A stretch of 64,000 nt of DNA from JACPDH01 sp041671505 (GCA_041671505.1 JBAZBK010000005.1:186001-250000); one strand, 5' to 3'. Positions 44,001 to 52,519 are shown, counted from the first letter of the stretch. Notes: a model not told the origin generated them from the sequence alone. Translations and numbers: made by a program.

Positions 44001-44501
44001 CTATTTGTAGGCGAACACCATTGCGTAAATGATCAGACCGATCACGGAGAGCCCGAGGAAGAGCGCCGCGAACCCGAAGATGCGGAACGCCCTGTCGAGC
44101 CTGTGTGACACCGGGCCCACGAGCCGCCCTTCGAGCTTGCCGGTCCGCTCCATGAGCTCGTACTCGCCCGGTTTGTCGAACTTGAACTCGTCGAGAGGAA
44201 CCCGGCCGGTGAAGATGACCGGATCCATCGGGAACTTGTCGGGACGGAAGTGCGTGTTGAAGAAGTGAATCGTGAAGATGAACGCTACCGCGAGCAGAGC
44301 CTCGTCGCTGTGGATGATCGTCGCCACGTTGATCGTCCATCCCGGCACGAGTCGCGTGAGCAGCTCGGGGAACCAGAGCACGATACCGGTCGAGCCGATC
44401 ACCATCACGCCCCAGAAGACGGCGAAGTAGTCGAACTTCTCCCAGTAGGTGTATCGCCCGTACTTCGGCCGCTCACCCCTGCCGAAGAACCATTCATCGA
44501 G
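44001..44501 (-). CDS. Cytochrome b C-terminal part, separated from its gene by a frameshift
   Basis: This 166-codon frame (LDEWFFGRGERPKYG at its start) continues the membrane cytochrome b of the 21-haem gene in another frame. It has three helices (about 25-45, 65-85, 135-160) and matches the paralogue at 42002: TYWEKFDYFAVFWG against EKMEYLALVWG, and ATIIHSDEALLAVAF against ATVIHFYEAVLA. No start codon or ribosome binding site precedes it at the right place. The upstream ATG at 44570 lies in a shadow frame. It is best read as the 3' end of the same gene; see the finding. Confidence 0.75.
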   Translation of the reverse strand, partial: LDEWFFGRGERPKYGRYTYWEKFDYFAVFWGVMVIGSTGIVLWFPELLTRLVPGWTINVATIIHSDEALLAVAFIFTIHFFNTHFRPDKFPMDPVIFTGRVPLDEFKFDKPGEYELMERTGKLEGRLVGPVSHRLDRAFRIFGFAALFLGLSVIGLIIYAMVFAYK

Positions 44502-46900
44502 CCCCAGAAGTCTTCCAGATCCTTCAGCGTGAACATCAGCGTGTTCGGGCCCGTGACGAGGTCGATCCACCTCCAGCCCTCCGCGTTCTTCCGCTTGATG
44601 AGGTAGATGATGTGGATCGCGAAGATCGTCAGCAGCGCCACGCCGGCGATGCGGTGGATGATGCCCATCTCGTGCGCACCGCCTAAAACCCTCGAGAGCA
44701 GCTGCGCCCAGCCGGTGTACGAGAACTTCAGTGCCATGCCGGTGATCGCCAGCGTGAAGAAGGCGAGCAGCATCACGAAGTGCTGCATCCGTTGGAATTT
44801 CGAGAAGCGCGAGTAGAAGACCTCGCCTTCCTCCGCGTCACGGTGCACGCGCCAGTGCTCGCGAGTCCGCCAGAGGCGGAACAGCCAGAGCAGCGTGTGG
44901 ATGAAGAAGAAGACCAGCGTTCCGACGAGCAGCATCACCATGAAGCGGAACGACCAGAAGAGCCAGGGGTACTTGTCCTTGTCGTGGTGCGTGGCGTGCG
45001 AGAGGTATCCCGCGAACTGGCGGTGCGAGCCCTCGTGGCACTGACCGCACGTCTTGACCACGTTCGCGTGAGAGAGTGACGACCTCGGATCGTCGACCGG
45101 CAGGATGTTGTGCTTGCCGTGACAGTCGGAACACTTCGCCGCGCCTTCGGAGCCGAGCTTGGAGACTTTTCCGTGGAAGGTTTCGAAGAAAGTCTCCGCC
45201 TCGTCCTTATGGCACTTGCCGCACTGGTCCATCATCTTGCCGCGGAAGCCAGCGAGGTCGGTGCGCCCGATCTGGTGCGATGTATGGCAGTCGTTGCACG
45301 TCGGGAGCTTGTGACCCGGCTTCGGCTTCGCGGTGGCGTGAATGCTCGTCGCGAACGTCTCGGCGATTCCGTTGTGGCAGGTGCCGCAGGTATTCGCGAG
45401 GTTCGCCGGGTTCACGGTCGAATTCGGATCGGACGGCGGAAGCTCCATGTGCGACGAGTGACAGTTGACGCACGTCGCCGAGACGACGAGTCCGGCCTTC
45501 GTCAGGCCTTCGCCGTGGATTGACTCGGCATAGCTCCCGACGATGTCGGGCACGTCGCTGTCGATCCGAATCGCGGCTTTCTCGCCGTTGCGGTGGCAGC
45601 GGGCGCAGAGTGTCGGCACGTTGCGCGCGAACGTCGGCGACGTCGGAGTCCGCTTGCTCTGCGTCGCGTGGTTGCTGTGGCAGTCGAGGCAGCCCGGCGC
45701 GTCTTTGTCGCCTTTCGCGGCGAGCTGCCCGTGCGTGCTCTTCCTGTACTGATCGGCCTGCGCGGCATGACAGACCGAACAGTCGGGCTTGCTCTTGATC
45801 GCGTCACAGGGGCGCGTATGGGAAGGCTGGACTTCGCTGTGGCACTGCGCGCACGCCGTCTTCGAATGCGTCGAGACCGCGTACTTCTCCGGGTCGACGT
45901 AGATCGAGATCTGTTTTCCGTTGCGGACCATCGTCTGGCCCTTCTTCGCGTGGCAGGTGAGGCAGTCCTTGTTCGACATCCCGGCGTCATAGAAGACACG
46001 TCGTGCCTTGTGCGGCTCGTGGCAGTCGACGCAGGCCGGGATCATGTGCGGCTGCTTCTCCCAGAGCTGCCCCTGGATGACTTTCCGGTGTACCTCCTCG
46101 ATCCTGGCGTGACACTGGCGGCAGGTCGCGGCGATGTTCCGGCGCGCGATGCTCGACTTCGGATCGGTGTGCGGCAGGATCTCGTGAGACGTATGGCAGG
46201 AGGTGCAGACCGCGGTAACCGTCAGCCCCTTCTGGTAAAGGCCCTGGCCGTGGATCGAGTCGACGTAGTTCTCGAGGATCTGATGCTGCGGGATGTCGCG
46301 CATCTGCGACACCGGAGAGCCTTCGCGATGGCAACCGCCGCAAAGCAGCGGCACGTTCATTACGTTGGTCTTCGCGTTCGGATCTTTGTGGTTTTGGATC
46401 GCATGGGAGCCGTGACAGAACTTGCACGTCGGCGCCAGCTTGTCGCCACGCGCCGCGGCGCGGCCGTGAAGGCTGCGGTGCTGCGCGTCGCTGACTTCCT
46501 TGTGGCACTTGTCGCAGTTGATGTTGCTCACGACCGATGGCGGCTTGATCCCGTGGTTGCCGTGGCAGTCGGAGCATTTCACCCCGGGCTTCCCTGCCGA
46601 CGCGGCATGCACGCCTTTGATCGCGACCTCGTGGCAGCTCGAGCATTCAACCGCTTCGACCTTCTCGTGCGGGTAGTCGGAAATGCTCTGGTGGCAGTCG
46701 GTGCAGTCCAGAGTTCCGTGGACCGACGCGGCGAACTTTTCAGGGTCGACGTGGACGCTTACCGATTTCCCCGCGACCTCCATCGTGAGCGACGCGTCGG
46801 CGTGGCAGTCGAGGCACTCGGAGCTCGTCAACTGCGCGTGGGCTGAAATACCCCAGAGGGAGACCCACACCGCGGCTGTCAGGCTGGCTATGAAACGCAT
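44405..46900 (-). CDS. 21-haem cytochrome c with cytochrome b domain, broken by a frameshift
   Basis: The protein starts at ATG 46900 behind AGGAGGAACG with a signal peptide (about 1-23). It carries 21 CXXCH motifs, among them CLDCH, CTDCH, CDKCH, CKFCH, CGGCH, CRQCH, CSVCH, CARCH, CGTCH and CGQCH, spread over about 620 residues. Repeats such as TCRQCH/TCGTCH and SIHGQGL/SIHGEGL suggest tandem duplication. Membrane helices follow (about 645-675, 720-745, 760-785) with IIHRIAGVAL and FAIHIIYLIK. At a GGGG run (44502-44505) the frame shifts, and the last 27 residues before the stop at 44405 are out of frame. If intact it would be about 965 aa, a quinol-cytochrome conduit of CbcL type. Confidence 0.85.
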   Translation of the reverse strand: MRFIASLTAAVWVSLWGISAHAQLTSSECLDCHADASLTMEVAGKSVSVHVDPEKFAASVHGTLDCTDCHQSISDYPHEKVEAVECSSCHEVAIKGVHAASAGKPGVKCSDCHGNHGIKPPSVVSNINCDKCHKEVSDAQHRSLHGRAAARGDKLAPTCKFCHGSHAIQNHKDPNAKTNVMNVPLLCGGCHREGSPVSQMRDIPQHQILENYVDSIHGQGLYQKGLTVTAVCTSCHTSHEILPHTDPKSSIARRNIAATCRQCHARIEEVHRKVIQGQLWEKQPHMIPACVDCHEPHKARRVFYDAGMSNKDCLTCHAKKGQTMVRNGKQISIYVDPEKYAVSTHSKTACAQCHSEVQPSHTRPCDAIKSKPDCSVCHAAQADQYRKSTHGQLAAKGDKDAPGCLDCHSNHATQSKRTPTSPTFARNVPTLCARCHRNGEKAAIRIDSDVPDIVGSYAESIHGEGLTKAGLVVSATCVNCHSSHMELPPSDPNSTVNPANLANTCGTCHNGIAETFATSIHATAKPKPGHKLPTCNDCHTSHQIGRTDLAGFRGKMMDQCGKCHKDEAETFFETFHGKVSKLGSEGAAKCSDCHGKHNILPVDDPRSSLSHANVVKTCGQCHEGSHRQFAGYLSHATHHDKDKYPWLFWSFRFMVMLLVGTLVFFFIHTLLWLFRLWRTREHWRVHRDAEEGEVFYSRFSKFQRMQHFVMLLAFFTLAITGMALKFSYTGWAQLLSRVLGGAHEMGIIHRIAGVALLTIFAIHIIYLIKRKNAEGWRWIDLVTGPNTLMFTLKDLEDFWGSMNGSSAGVSGRSTGDTPTGRSSTTSPSSGA

Positions 46901-46990
46901 CGTTCCTCCTCGGACTACCTGCTGCTCTCCACCGTGACGCAACGTAGCAGCAGATAACCCGAGCAACGATGAGGCTCGTCAACCCGACCC

Positions 46991-47004
46991 GTGACCTGTG
47001 TCAC
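46991..47004 (-). promoter_or_regulatory. CRP/FNR-type site GTGAC-CTGT-GTCAC
   Basis: A perfect 5-bp inverted repeat around 4 bases, centred 97 bases upstream of the 21-haem cytochrome start. It overlaps the 3' end of the YwiC-like gene upstream region only slightly. A TTATCT box at 46957-46952 could be the -10. Confidence 0.55.
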
Positions 47005-47012
47005 CGATCAGA

Positions 47013-47813
47013 TCAGGCGAGAAGGAACGCCGCCGCCAGCCACGCCACCGAGATCGCTCCCCAGCGGACCTCCGAAAAGCCGACCGACTTCGCTCCGAGC
47101 CGCCTGCGCAGCGAGGAAAGGCCTGCCCAGCAGCGGAGCAGCAGGAGCGCATAGAGCGGAGCTACGAGCCCGGGCACGAGTCCCACCCTCGCGAACCAGA
47201 GCACGGGAACGATAGCCAAGGCATGCACGATCAATGGGATAGCGAGGATCGGGTCCCTGCCGTGCTCCAGTCGCAGGCGTGACCGCACGTAAAGGACCGC
47301 CGGCACGGCGCGAAGCGAGAGCAGCGCCCAGACCGCGCCACCCCTCGGGAGCGACCACCCACCGAGCATCACGATCGACGCGCCGACGGATGCGAGAGCC
47401 ACCGGGCCGAAGAGCTCGGCGGCGAGCGCGCGGCTCTTTCCTCGTGCGTCGTACCAGAGCATCACCGCGACGACCGGAGACGCAACGAGCAGCGGGATTG
47501 CCGCGTCGAGCGACGCGCGGAATGCCAGGAAGAGGCCTATGGTGCCGATTGCTCCGTACGCCGCGGCGATGCCGAGAGCGACTCCCGTCCGCTGCTGTCG
47601 CCGGTTGGCTGCGACGTCCGACCACCACACCTTCAGCGGCTGACGGACGAGGAAAAGGGCGATCGCGGCGACCGCAAGCGCGAGTCCGCGAACGCTCCAG
47701 GCCACCACGAGCCCGAGCACGATCGGCTCGAGCAGGAAGCCCCAGCCGCCATGCTCCACGGGGAGAGCGATCGGGCGGAGCCTTACGTTTCCTGGACCGA
47801 CCGTCACGATCAC
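47013..47813 (-). CDS. YwiC-like integral membrane protein
   Basis: The 266-aa protein starts at GTG 47813, which overlaps the stop of the upstream gene as GTGA. It begins with PIALPVEHGGWGFLLEP, the signature of the YwiC family, in which an E-H-G-G-W motif stands before the first helix. About eight to nine hydrophobic helices follow. YwiC was first described beside fnr and narK in Bacillus, so a link with anaerobic respiration is plausible here, upstream of the multihaem cytochromes. Biochemical function is not known. Confidence 0.85.
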   Translation of the reverse strand: MIVTVGPGNVRLRPIALPVEHGGWGFLLEPIVLGLVVAWSVRGLALAVAAIALFLVRQPLKVWWSDVAANRRQQRTGVALGIAAAYGAIGTIGLFLAFRASLDAAIPLLVASPVVAVMLWYDARGKSRALAAELFGPVALASVGASIVMLGGWSLPRGGAVWALLSLRAVPAVLYVRSRLRLEHGRDPILAIPLIVHALAIVPVLWFARVGLVPGLVAPLYALLLLRCWAGLSSLRRRLGAKSVGFSEVRWGAISVAWLAAAFLLA

Positions 47814-48286
47814 GCACCAAGGGCAGGGACGACGCGGAGCGAATGCCCGCGATTCTCCGCGTCGATGCTCTTGAGCACCTCGTAGCATCGGCCGATGTCG
47901 AGGCTCAGGATCTTCACGATCTCGAGATGCGCTTCGGGAGAAGTCCGGATGAATTCGAGAAGGGCGTCGCGCGGCACGAACTGGACCGTCGAGTCCTCGA
48001 CGACGTCGGCGCGGCAGTCGAGAGGCTTTCCGGTGATCGAAGAGCTCAGGCCGAGAACGTCGCCGGCGCATCCCATGCAAACCTGGCGCGTCCTGCCGAC
48101 ACGGTTGGCGACCGACATGTCGATCCGCCCGGAGATCACAAAGAACACGCCGAGCGGCGCGTCACCGTCGAGGAAGAGGTTCGAGCCCGCGGTCACCTGG
48201 CGTTCAACGCTGATTTCCCGGAGCAACTCCGTTGCTTTCGAGACGCAGGCGCTGCCGCCACCGGAGCTGCGATCACAGTATTGCAC
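47810..48286 (-). CDS. cNMP-binding (CRP-like) sensor domain without DNA-binding domain
   Basis: The 158-aa form starts at GTG 48286. The frame is open to 48508, but the longer N-terminus looks non-coding. VERQVTAGSNLFLDGD, GVFFVISGRIDMSV, AGDVLGLSSSI and SFVPRDALLEF-like strands form the CRP sensor roll. CMGCAGDVLG holds two Cys in the place where an effector cassette starts. The C-terminal helix (EIVKILSLDIGRCYEVL) matches the CRP dimerisation helix, and the protein ends just after it, so there is no helix-turn-helix. It is coupled to the YwiC gene. It could respond to redox or a nucleotide and act by protein contact. Confidence 0.72.
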   Translation of the reverse strand: MQYCDRSSGGGSACVSKATELLREISVERQVTAGSNLFLDGDAPLGVFFVISGRIDMSVANRVGRTRQVCMGCAGDVLGLSSSITGKPLDCRADVVEDSTVQFVPRDALLEFIRTSPEAHLEIVKILSLDIGRCYEVLKSIDAENRGHSLRVVPALGA

Positions 48287-48488
48287 GCGCCGATTAAGCC
48301 ACTCCTCGCCTCCCGATGTTGTGACGGATGGTACAGCGTGCCGTGACTTTTCTTGCCACCCGGCGCCCCGTTCGCGAGGCCCGAAACAAGGGTGGAGGAC
48401 CGCGCGGGGCCGGAGCGCGTCGACCGATCCCACCTCTGCCCGCGCGATCCCCGCCCCGGAGCGGGCGGTTCGTGCATAATCGCCGCCG

Positions 48489-48908
48489 ATGGAAACCCTC
48501 GAGCCCACCTCGCAGCGTGCGAAGAGCCGGATCCGTTCCGCCGCGGTGATGTTCTACCTGATGGCGGTGGTGAAGCTGCTGGCGCTATTCACGGCGATGC
48601 GCCCCCCTGTCGGCGCCCCGACCCCGCCACCGCCGCCCCATGCGCAGGGGGCGCTGTTCGCCTACTACGCGGCGACGATCGTCGTCTGCAGCGCGATCGG
48701 CTTCACGCTGGAGCGCAGGCTGCGTTGGGCGCGCCCCGCCGCCTTCGTCGTCGGCGGCCTTCACGCCTGCGCGCTCCCGCTCGTGCTCTTCGGCAAGCTC
48801 GGGATCATGTCGCTGATCACCGGGATTCTCGGCGTAATGGCCGTCGGATCGCTCCTCGTCGCCTCGGCGCTCGAGAAAGTCGACGAATCGGAGCCTAACA
48901 AGTCCTGA
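48489..48908 (+). CDS. Small integral membrane protein
   Basis: The 139-aa protein starts at ATG 48489. Four hydrophobic helices are visible (about 17-37, 55-75, 80-100, 105-128), with a Pro-rich loop (GAPTPPPPPHAQ) between the first two. The stop is preceded by a GCCTAAC heptamer. I do not recognise a family; it may be a small transporter-like or uncharacterised DUF protein. Its start is about 200 bases from the divergent cNMP-domain gene. Confidence 0.65.
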   Translation: METLEPTSQRAKSRIRSAAVMFYLMAVVKLLALFTAMRPPVGAPTPPPPPHAQGALFAYYAATIVVCSAIGFTLERRLRWARPAAFVVGGLHACALPLVLFGKLGIMSLITGILGVMAVGSLLVASALEKVDESEPNKS

Positions 48909-48949
48909 CCGGAACGAGCCTTTCCGCGGCACACGCGAATCGATCCTCG

Positions 48950-48984
48950 GTTCCGCGTTCCGCCTTTCGCGTTCAGCGTTTTTT
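48950..48984 (-). repeat. Single heptad arm of the CGCGAAA family
   Basis: Read on the minus strand, heptads of the CGCGAAA type follow a TGA stop that lies inside the arm (48973-48975, end of hrpB). There is no matching arm by the preceding gene. Confidence 0.6.
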
Positions 48985-51276
48985 CGTCCTCGCCGTCGGC
49001 TCGGCGCTCCACGGATCCTCGGGCCACGGATGCTTCGGGTACCGCGCCCTGAGTTCCCTGCGCACCTCGGGATATGTGTTCTGCCAGAACGAGCGCAGGT
49101 CGCGCGTCGTCTGCACCGGCCTTCCCGCGGGTGAGAGGAGCGAGAAGGTCACTGGGGTCCGCGATGGGCCGAGCAGCGGCGTCTCGGCGAGCCCGAAGAG
49201 CTCCTGCAGCTTCACCGACGCCACCACCTGCCCGTCCTCGGTGTACTCGAGCCTCGCGCGCCTCCCGCTCGGTACGGGAAAGTCGACCGGCGCAAAGCGG
49301 TCGAGATCGCGGCGCGCCTCCCACGGCACCAGAGCGTCGGCGTCGAGGCGCGGCGCGCTCACCTCCCCTTCGCATACGGCCCGGACCGCCGCCTCCCACT
49401 CGAACGCGATCCCGGCAAAGCGAAGCCGGCGAATGAGCAGCAGGGTCGCCTCGTCCGGCCCGTCGTCGATGAGCCCCTGCGCGAGCACCTCGCCGGCCAC
49501 CGATGGATCGGCCTTCGCGGCGCTCTCGTTCAGGACGATCGCGTCGTACCAGCGGATCGACGTCGCCTTCACGCTCCTCGATCGCCGATCGTAGCGATGG
49601 CGGAGCTCGACGCGCGTCGGTACGAGCCACTCGCGCTCGACGATGCTTGCCATACGCACGAGCGCCTGCCCGCCGGGACCATGATCCGCGCCGCTGACGT
49701 CGAGCGCGACGAGGAACTCCCCTCCCACGACCCCGCTCTCGCGAGCCAGCGTCGCGCCGCTTCCGGAGGAGAGGAGCAGCCGCGGCGATCCCGCCTCACG
49801 ACGAAAGGCTACCCGGTCGGGAAAGCCCGCGAGCAACGCACGCGACAGCGCGACGCTGTCGCGGCCGCCTAACTCCCGCCTCGCGATCGACGCGATCTCG
49901 TCGGCCGTGCGGCGGAGCGAGGGATGCGCGTCGCGGAAGCGGTCGACGAGCGTCTGCAGATCGGAATCGGTCGACATCTCGCCCTGCCTCGCCCGCACCC
50001 CTCCCTCGGAGAGGATCGCGCAACCGCGCGCCGCCTCGTCGGAGCCTCCCGCCTCGACGAGAATCCGTCCGAGCCGGGGATGCACCGGCAAGCGCTGGAG
50101 GAGTCGCCCGACCTGCGTGAGCTTCCCCCCCTCGAGCGCGCCAAGCCGTTCCAGCAAACGCAGTGTCGCGTCGATGCGCTCGATTGACGGCCGCTCGAAC
50201 CAGTCGAACGATCGCGGATCGTCGCCCCACGCCACCACGTCGAGCAGCGTCGACGCCAGGTCGATCCGCGCGATCTCCGGCTCGCGGTGAGGCGCGAGCA
50301 TGTCGCGCGCGTCCCAGAGCCGGATCGCCCGACCCGGCGCGACGCGGCCCGCGCGTCCCGACCGCTGTTCGGCCGAGTCGCGCGAGATCCTCTCCGTCAC
50401 GAGATGGTCGATCCCCGACGCGTCGTCGTACCGCAGCAGCCGATGGACGCCACTGTCGATGACCGTCGTGACCCCTTCCACCGTGAGCGACGTCTCGGCG
50501 ATGTTCGTCGCGAGGATCGCCTTGCGCCTCGTCGACGGAGCGAGCGCAGCCTCCTGCGCGTCGACATCGAGATTTCCGTGCAGCTCGAAGAGGTCGATCC
50601 CCGGTTGCCTCGAGCGCAACGCCGCCGACGCCTCGCGGATCTCCCGCGCGCCCGGCAGGAAGCAGAGCAGATGTCCGCCGTCCACGCGCAGCTCCCGCTG
50701 TGCTGCTTCGACGACGCTTGCGCCCGGTGCGTGCTCGACCTCGATCGGGAAGAGCCTGCCAGGCACCTCGATCACCGGACAATCGAACAGGTAGCGGCTG
50801 ACCGCAGCAGCATCGAGCGTCGCCGACATCACGACGATGCGCAGATCGTCGCGCGCGAGGCTCGCCTGCTTCACAAGCGCGAGCGCGAGGTCGGCGTGAA
50901 TGCTCCGCTCGTGGAACTCGTCGAGGATGACGGTCGAGAAGTCGCCGAGGAGCGGATCGGATTGAAGTCGCGCAGTGAGAATCCCCTCCGTGGCGACGAG
51001 CAGCTTCGTCTTCGCCGAGAAGTTGCGCTCGAAGCGGATCTGCCAGCCGACTTCGCCGCCGACCGTCCACCCACGCTCCGAGGCGATGCGCCTCACCAGC
51101 GAGCGCGCGGCGACCCGTCGCGGTTGAAGGACGATCGTGCGCCCCTCCTCGGAGAGCGCCGGCGGGATGCGCGTCGTCTTGCCCGCTCCCGGAGGCGCGG
51201 TGACGACGAGATAGCGTCTTTCGCGCAGGCTCGCACGTATAGGAGGCAGGAACGCGTCGACCGGCAATTCGATCAT
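48973..51276 (-). CDS. hrpB: ATP-dependent DEAH/RHA-type helicase HrpB
   Basis: The 767-aa helicase has Walker A PPGAGKTT (28-35), motif II DEFHERS (DEFH variant, about 118), motif III MSATLD, then KAILATNIAETSLT and the Q-R-x-G-R motif QRSGRAGRV. The C-terminal half carries the HrpB-specific domain ending near RYPKHPWPEDPW. HrpB is a typical Gram-negative RNA-helicase-like protein, about 800 aa in E. coli, whose task is not settled. The last residues and stop codon lie in a heptad arm. Confidence 0.95.
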   Translation of the reverse strand: MIELPVDAFLPPIRASLRERRYLVVTAPPGAGKTTRIPPALSEEGRTIVLQPRRVAARSLVRRIASERGWTVGGEVGWQIRFERNFSAKTKLLVATEGILTARLQSDPLLGDFSTVILDEFHERSIHADLALALVKQASLARDDLRIVVMSATLDAAAVSRYLFDCPVIEVPGRLFPIEVEHAPGASVVEAAQRELRVDGGHLLCFLPGAREIREASAALRSRQPGIDLFELHGNLDVDAQEAALAPSTRRKAILATNIAETSLTVEGVTTVIDSGVHRLLRYDDASGIDHLVTERISRDSAEQRSGRAGRVAPGRAIRLWDARDMLAPHREPEIARIDLASTLLDVVAWGDDPRSFDWFERPSIERIDATLRLLERLGALEGGKLTQVGRLLQRLPVHPRLGRILVEAGGSDEAARGCAILSEGGVRARQGEMSTDSDLQTLVDRFRDAHPSLRRTADEIASIARRELGGRDSVALSRALLAGFPDRVAFRREAGSPRLLLSSGSGATLARESGVVGGEFLVALDVSGADHGPGGQALVRMASIVEREWLVPTRVELRHRYDRRSRSVKATSIRWYDAIVLNESAAKADPSVAGEVLAQGLIDDGPDEATLLLIRRLRFAGIAFEWEAAVRAVCEGEVSAPRLDADALVPWEARRDLDRFAPVDFPVPSGRRARLEYTEDGQVVASVKLQELFGLAETPLLGPSRTPVTFSLLSPAGRPVQTTRDLRSFWQNTYPEVRRELRARYPKHPWPEDPWSAEPTARTKKR

Positions 51277-51334
51277 CGTCGCCCATTATCGTGGCGATGG
51301 CGTAGAATCGGCGTCACCTCATAAGGAGATTTCA

Positions 51335-51883
51335 ATGAAACGAATCGCAATTGCCATGATCTTTCTAACGCTCGCGATTCCGGCGCTGGCCCGCGAGCTC
51401 AAGGGCATCTCGATGCCCGACCGCATCACTGTCGAAGGCAAGCAGGTCGTCCTCAACGGCATGGGGCTCCGCACGAAAATGACGTTCAAAGTCTATGTTG
51501 CCGGGCTCTACGTCGAGACCGCGACGAAGAACGCGAACATGATCCTCGCCTCTGACCAGATCCGCCGTGTCGAGATGGTCATGATGCGCGACCTCGGCAA
51601 GGAAAAGATCGCCGAGGCGGTCGAGTCGGGCTTCGAGAAGAACAGCAAGGCCAAGATGCCGGCGCTCAAGGGGCGGCTCGAGCAGTTCATCGCGGGCCTT
51701 ACCGACCTGAAGGAAGGCGACAAGCTCGTCATCACCTACGTGCCCGACAAGGGCATCAACGTGCAGAGCGGCGCGAAGACCATCGCGATCGAGGGGAAGG
51801 ACTTCGCAGACGCGATGTTCGCCGTCTGGCTCGGCCAGTATCCAGTCGACGAGGACCTCAAGGAAGGCATGCTCGGGATGTAA
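51335..51883 (+). CDS. Periplasmic chalcone-isomerase-like protein
   Basis: The 182-aa protein starts at ATG 51335 behind AAGGAGA and has a signal peptide (1-19). The chalcone_3 family pattern is seen: LNGMGLRTKMTFKVYVAGLYV, then a helical middle (IAEAVESGFEKNSKA), DKLVITYVPDKGINVQ and FADAMFAVWLGQYPVDEDLKEGMLG at the end. Bacterial members are periplasmic and their substrate is unknown; the plant enzyme's activity is not implied. It is monocistronic. Confidence 0.9.
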   Translation: MKRIAIAMIFLTLAIPALARELKGISMPDRITVEGKQVVLNGMGLRTKMTFKVYVAGLYVETATKNANMILASDQIRRVEMVMMRDLGKEKIAEAVESGFEKNSKAKMPALKGRLEQFIAGLTDLKEGDKLVITYVPDKGINVQSGAKTIAIEGKDFADAMFAVWLGQYPVDEDLKEGMLGM

Positions 51884-51940
51884 GGCGAAACGCCGAACGC
51901 GAAACGCAAAACGAAGCCCCCGGGAGACCGGGGGCTTTTT
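51884..51940 (+). terminator. Heptad arm and intrinsic terminator
   Basis: CGCGAAA-type heptads (51884-51912) start right at the TAA stop. They lead into the stem GCCCCCGG-GAGA-CCGGGGGC (51916-51935) followed by TTTTTCG. Confidence 0.85.
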
Positions 51941-52012
51941 CGTTAGGCAATACCATCAGGATCCCGCGAAGCAGGAGAGGAATGACAACGTCACCGGCGT
52001 CGTCTGCCACCG

Positions 52013-52088
52013 CTGCCTGCTCATCGCCGCTCGCCTATCGCCTCTTCGCCTGCCTGCTTTGACCTCTGACCTTTGACCTATGACCTGC
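52013..52088 (-). repeat. Mixed heptad array, GGCGAGA and GGTCAAA types
   Basis: Pyrimidine-rich on the plus strand: GGCGAGA-type heptads then GGTCAAA-type heptads are joined by GCAGGC. The stop of the next minus-strand gene (52078-52080, TAG) lies inside. Its partner arm on the other side belongs to a different family (51884). Confidence 0.72.
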
Positions 52089-52512
52089 CTCCGGCGATGT
52101 AGTCGTTCACCTCGGCATCCTCGAGCAGCACCGCGCCCGCGATCTCGACGAAGCGGTCGCAGGTAATGCTGCCGACGACTTCGGCGCGGGAGAGGATCGC
52201 ACCGAGTGGCGCGCGATCCTTCACGGGCGATTCCGACGCGTCGAGGAAGGCGATCTCGATCTCGCCGCGAAGCGGTTTCGCGCGGAGCACCGCAGCGTGC
52301 CGCGTCGCGTGATCGACCTCGTGTCCCCAATCGCCGAGAGAGACGGCGAGCGTCACGCTCCGCTCGCCATGCGACGGCGGCGCGAGCGCGGCGTAGTAGA
52401 ACGCGACCGTGTCGGCATCGTCGTGAACGAAACCGAAGCTCGCGCGGCGCTCCTTGCCGCAGCAGGGGCAAAGCTCCGCATTGACGGTCGCGCCCGTCTC
52501 AACGTGCAGCAT
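52078..52512 (-). CDS. Uncharacterised protein with N-terminal zinc-binding CPCC motif
   Basis: The 144-aa form starts at ATG 52512; the frame is open to 52563. Residues about 11-20 (NAELCPCCGKERR) form a CX2C knuckle next to basic residues. The rest (SFGFVHDDADTVAFYYAALAPPSHGER, VTLAVSLGDWGHE, EIEIAFLDASESP, LGAILSRAEV, FVEIAGAVLLEDAEVNDYI) is an alpha/beta domain that I do not recognise. A TACAAT box ends 7 bases before ATG 52512, suggesting a leaderless mRNA. The last residues (GGRS) and the stop are encoded in a heptad array. Confidence 0.62.
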   Translation of the reverse strand: MLHVETGATVNAELCPCCGKERRASFGFVHDDADTVAFYYAALAPPSHGERSVTLAVSLGDWGHEVDHATRHAAVLRAKPLRGEIEIAFLDASESPVKDRAPLGAILSRAEVVGSITCDRFVEIAGAVLLEDAEVNDYIAGGRS

Positions 52513-52519
52513 GGAGATG

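Noticed and set aside
44502..44570. ATG 44570 as start of a separate cytochrome b protein
   Set aside because: That part lies in the shadow frame of the 21-haem gene; the 3' piece lacks its own ribosome binding site and continues the upstream domain.
48300..48325. GTGAC-GGAT-GGTAC near the cNMP-domain gene as a regulon site
   Set aside because: Only one half matches; below the standard of the five listed sites.
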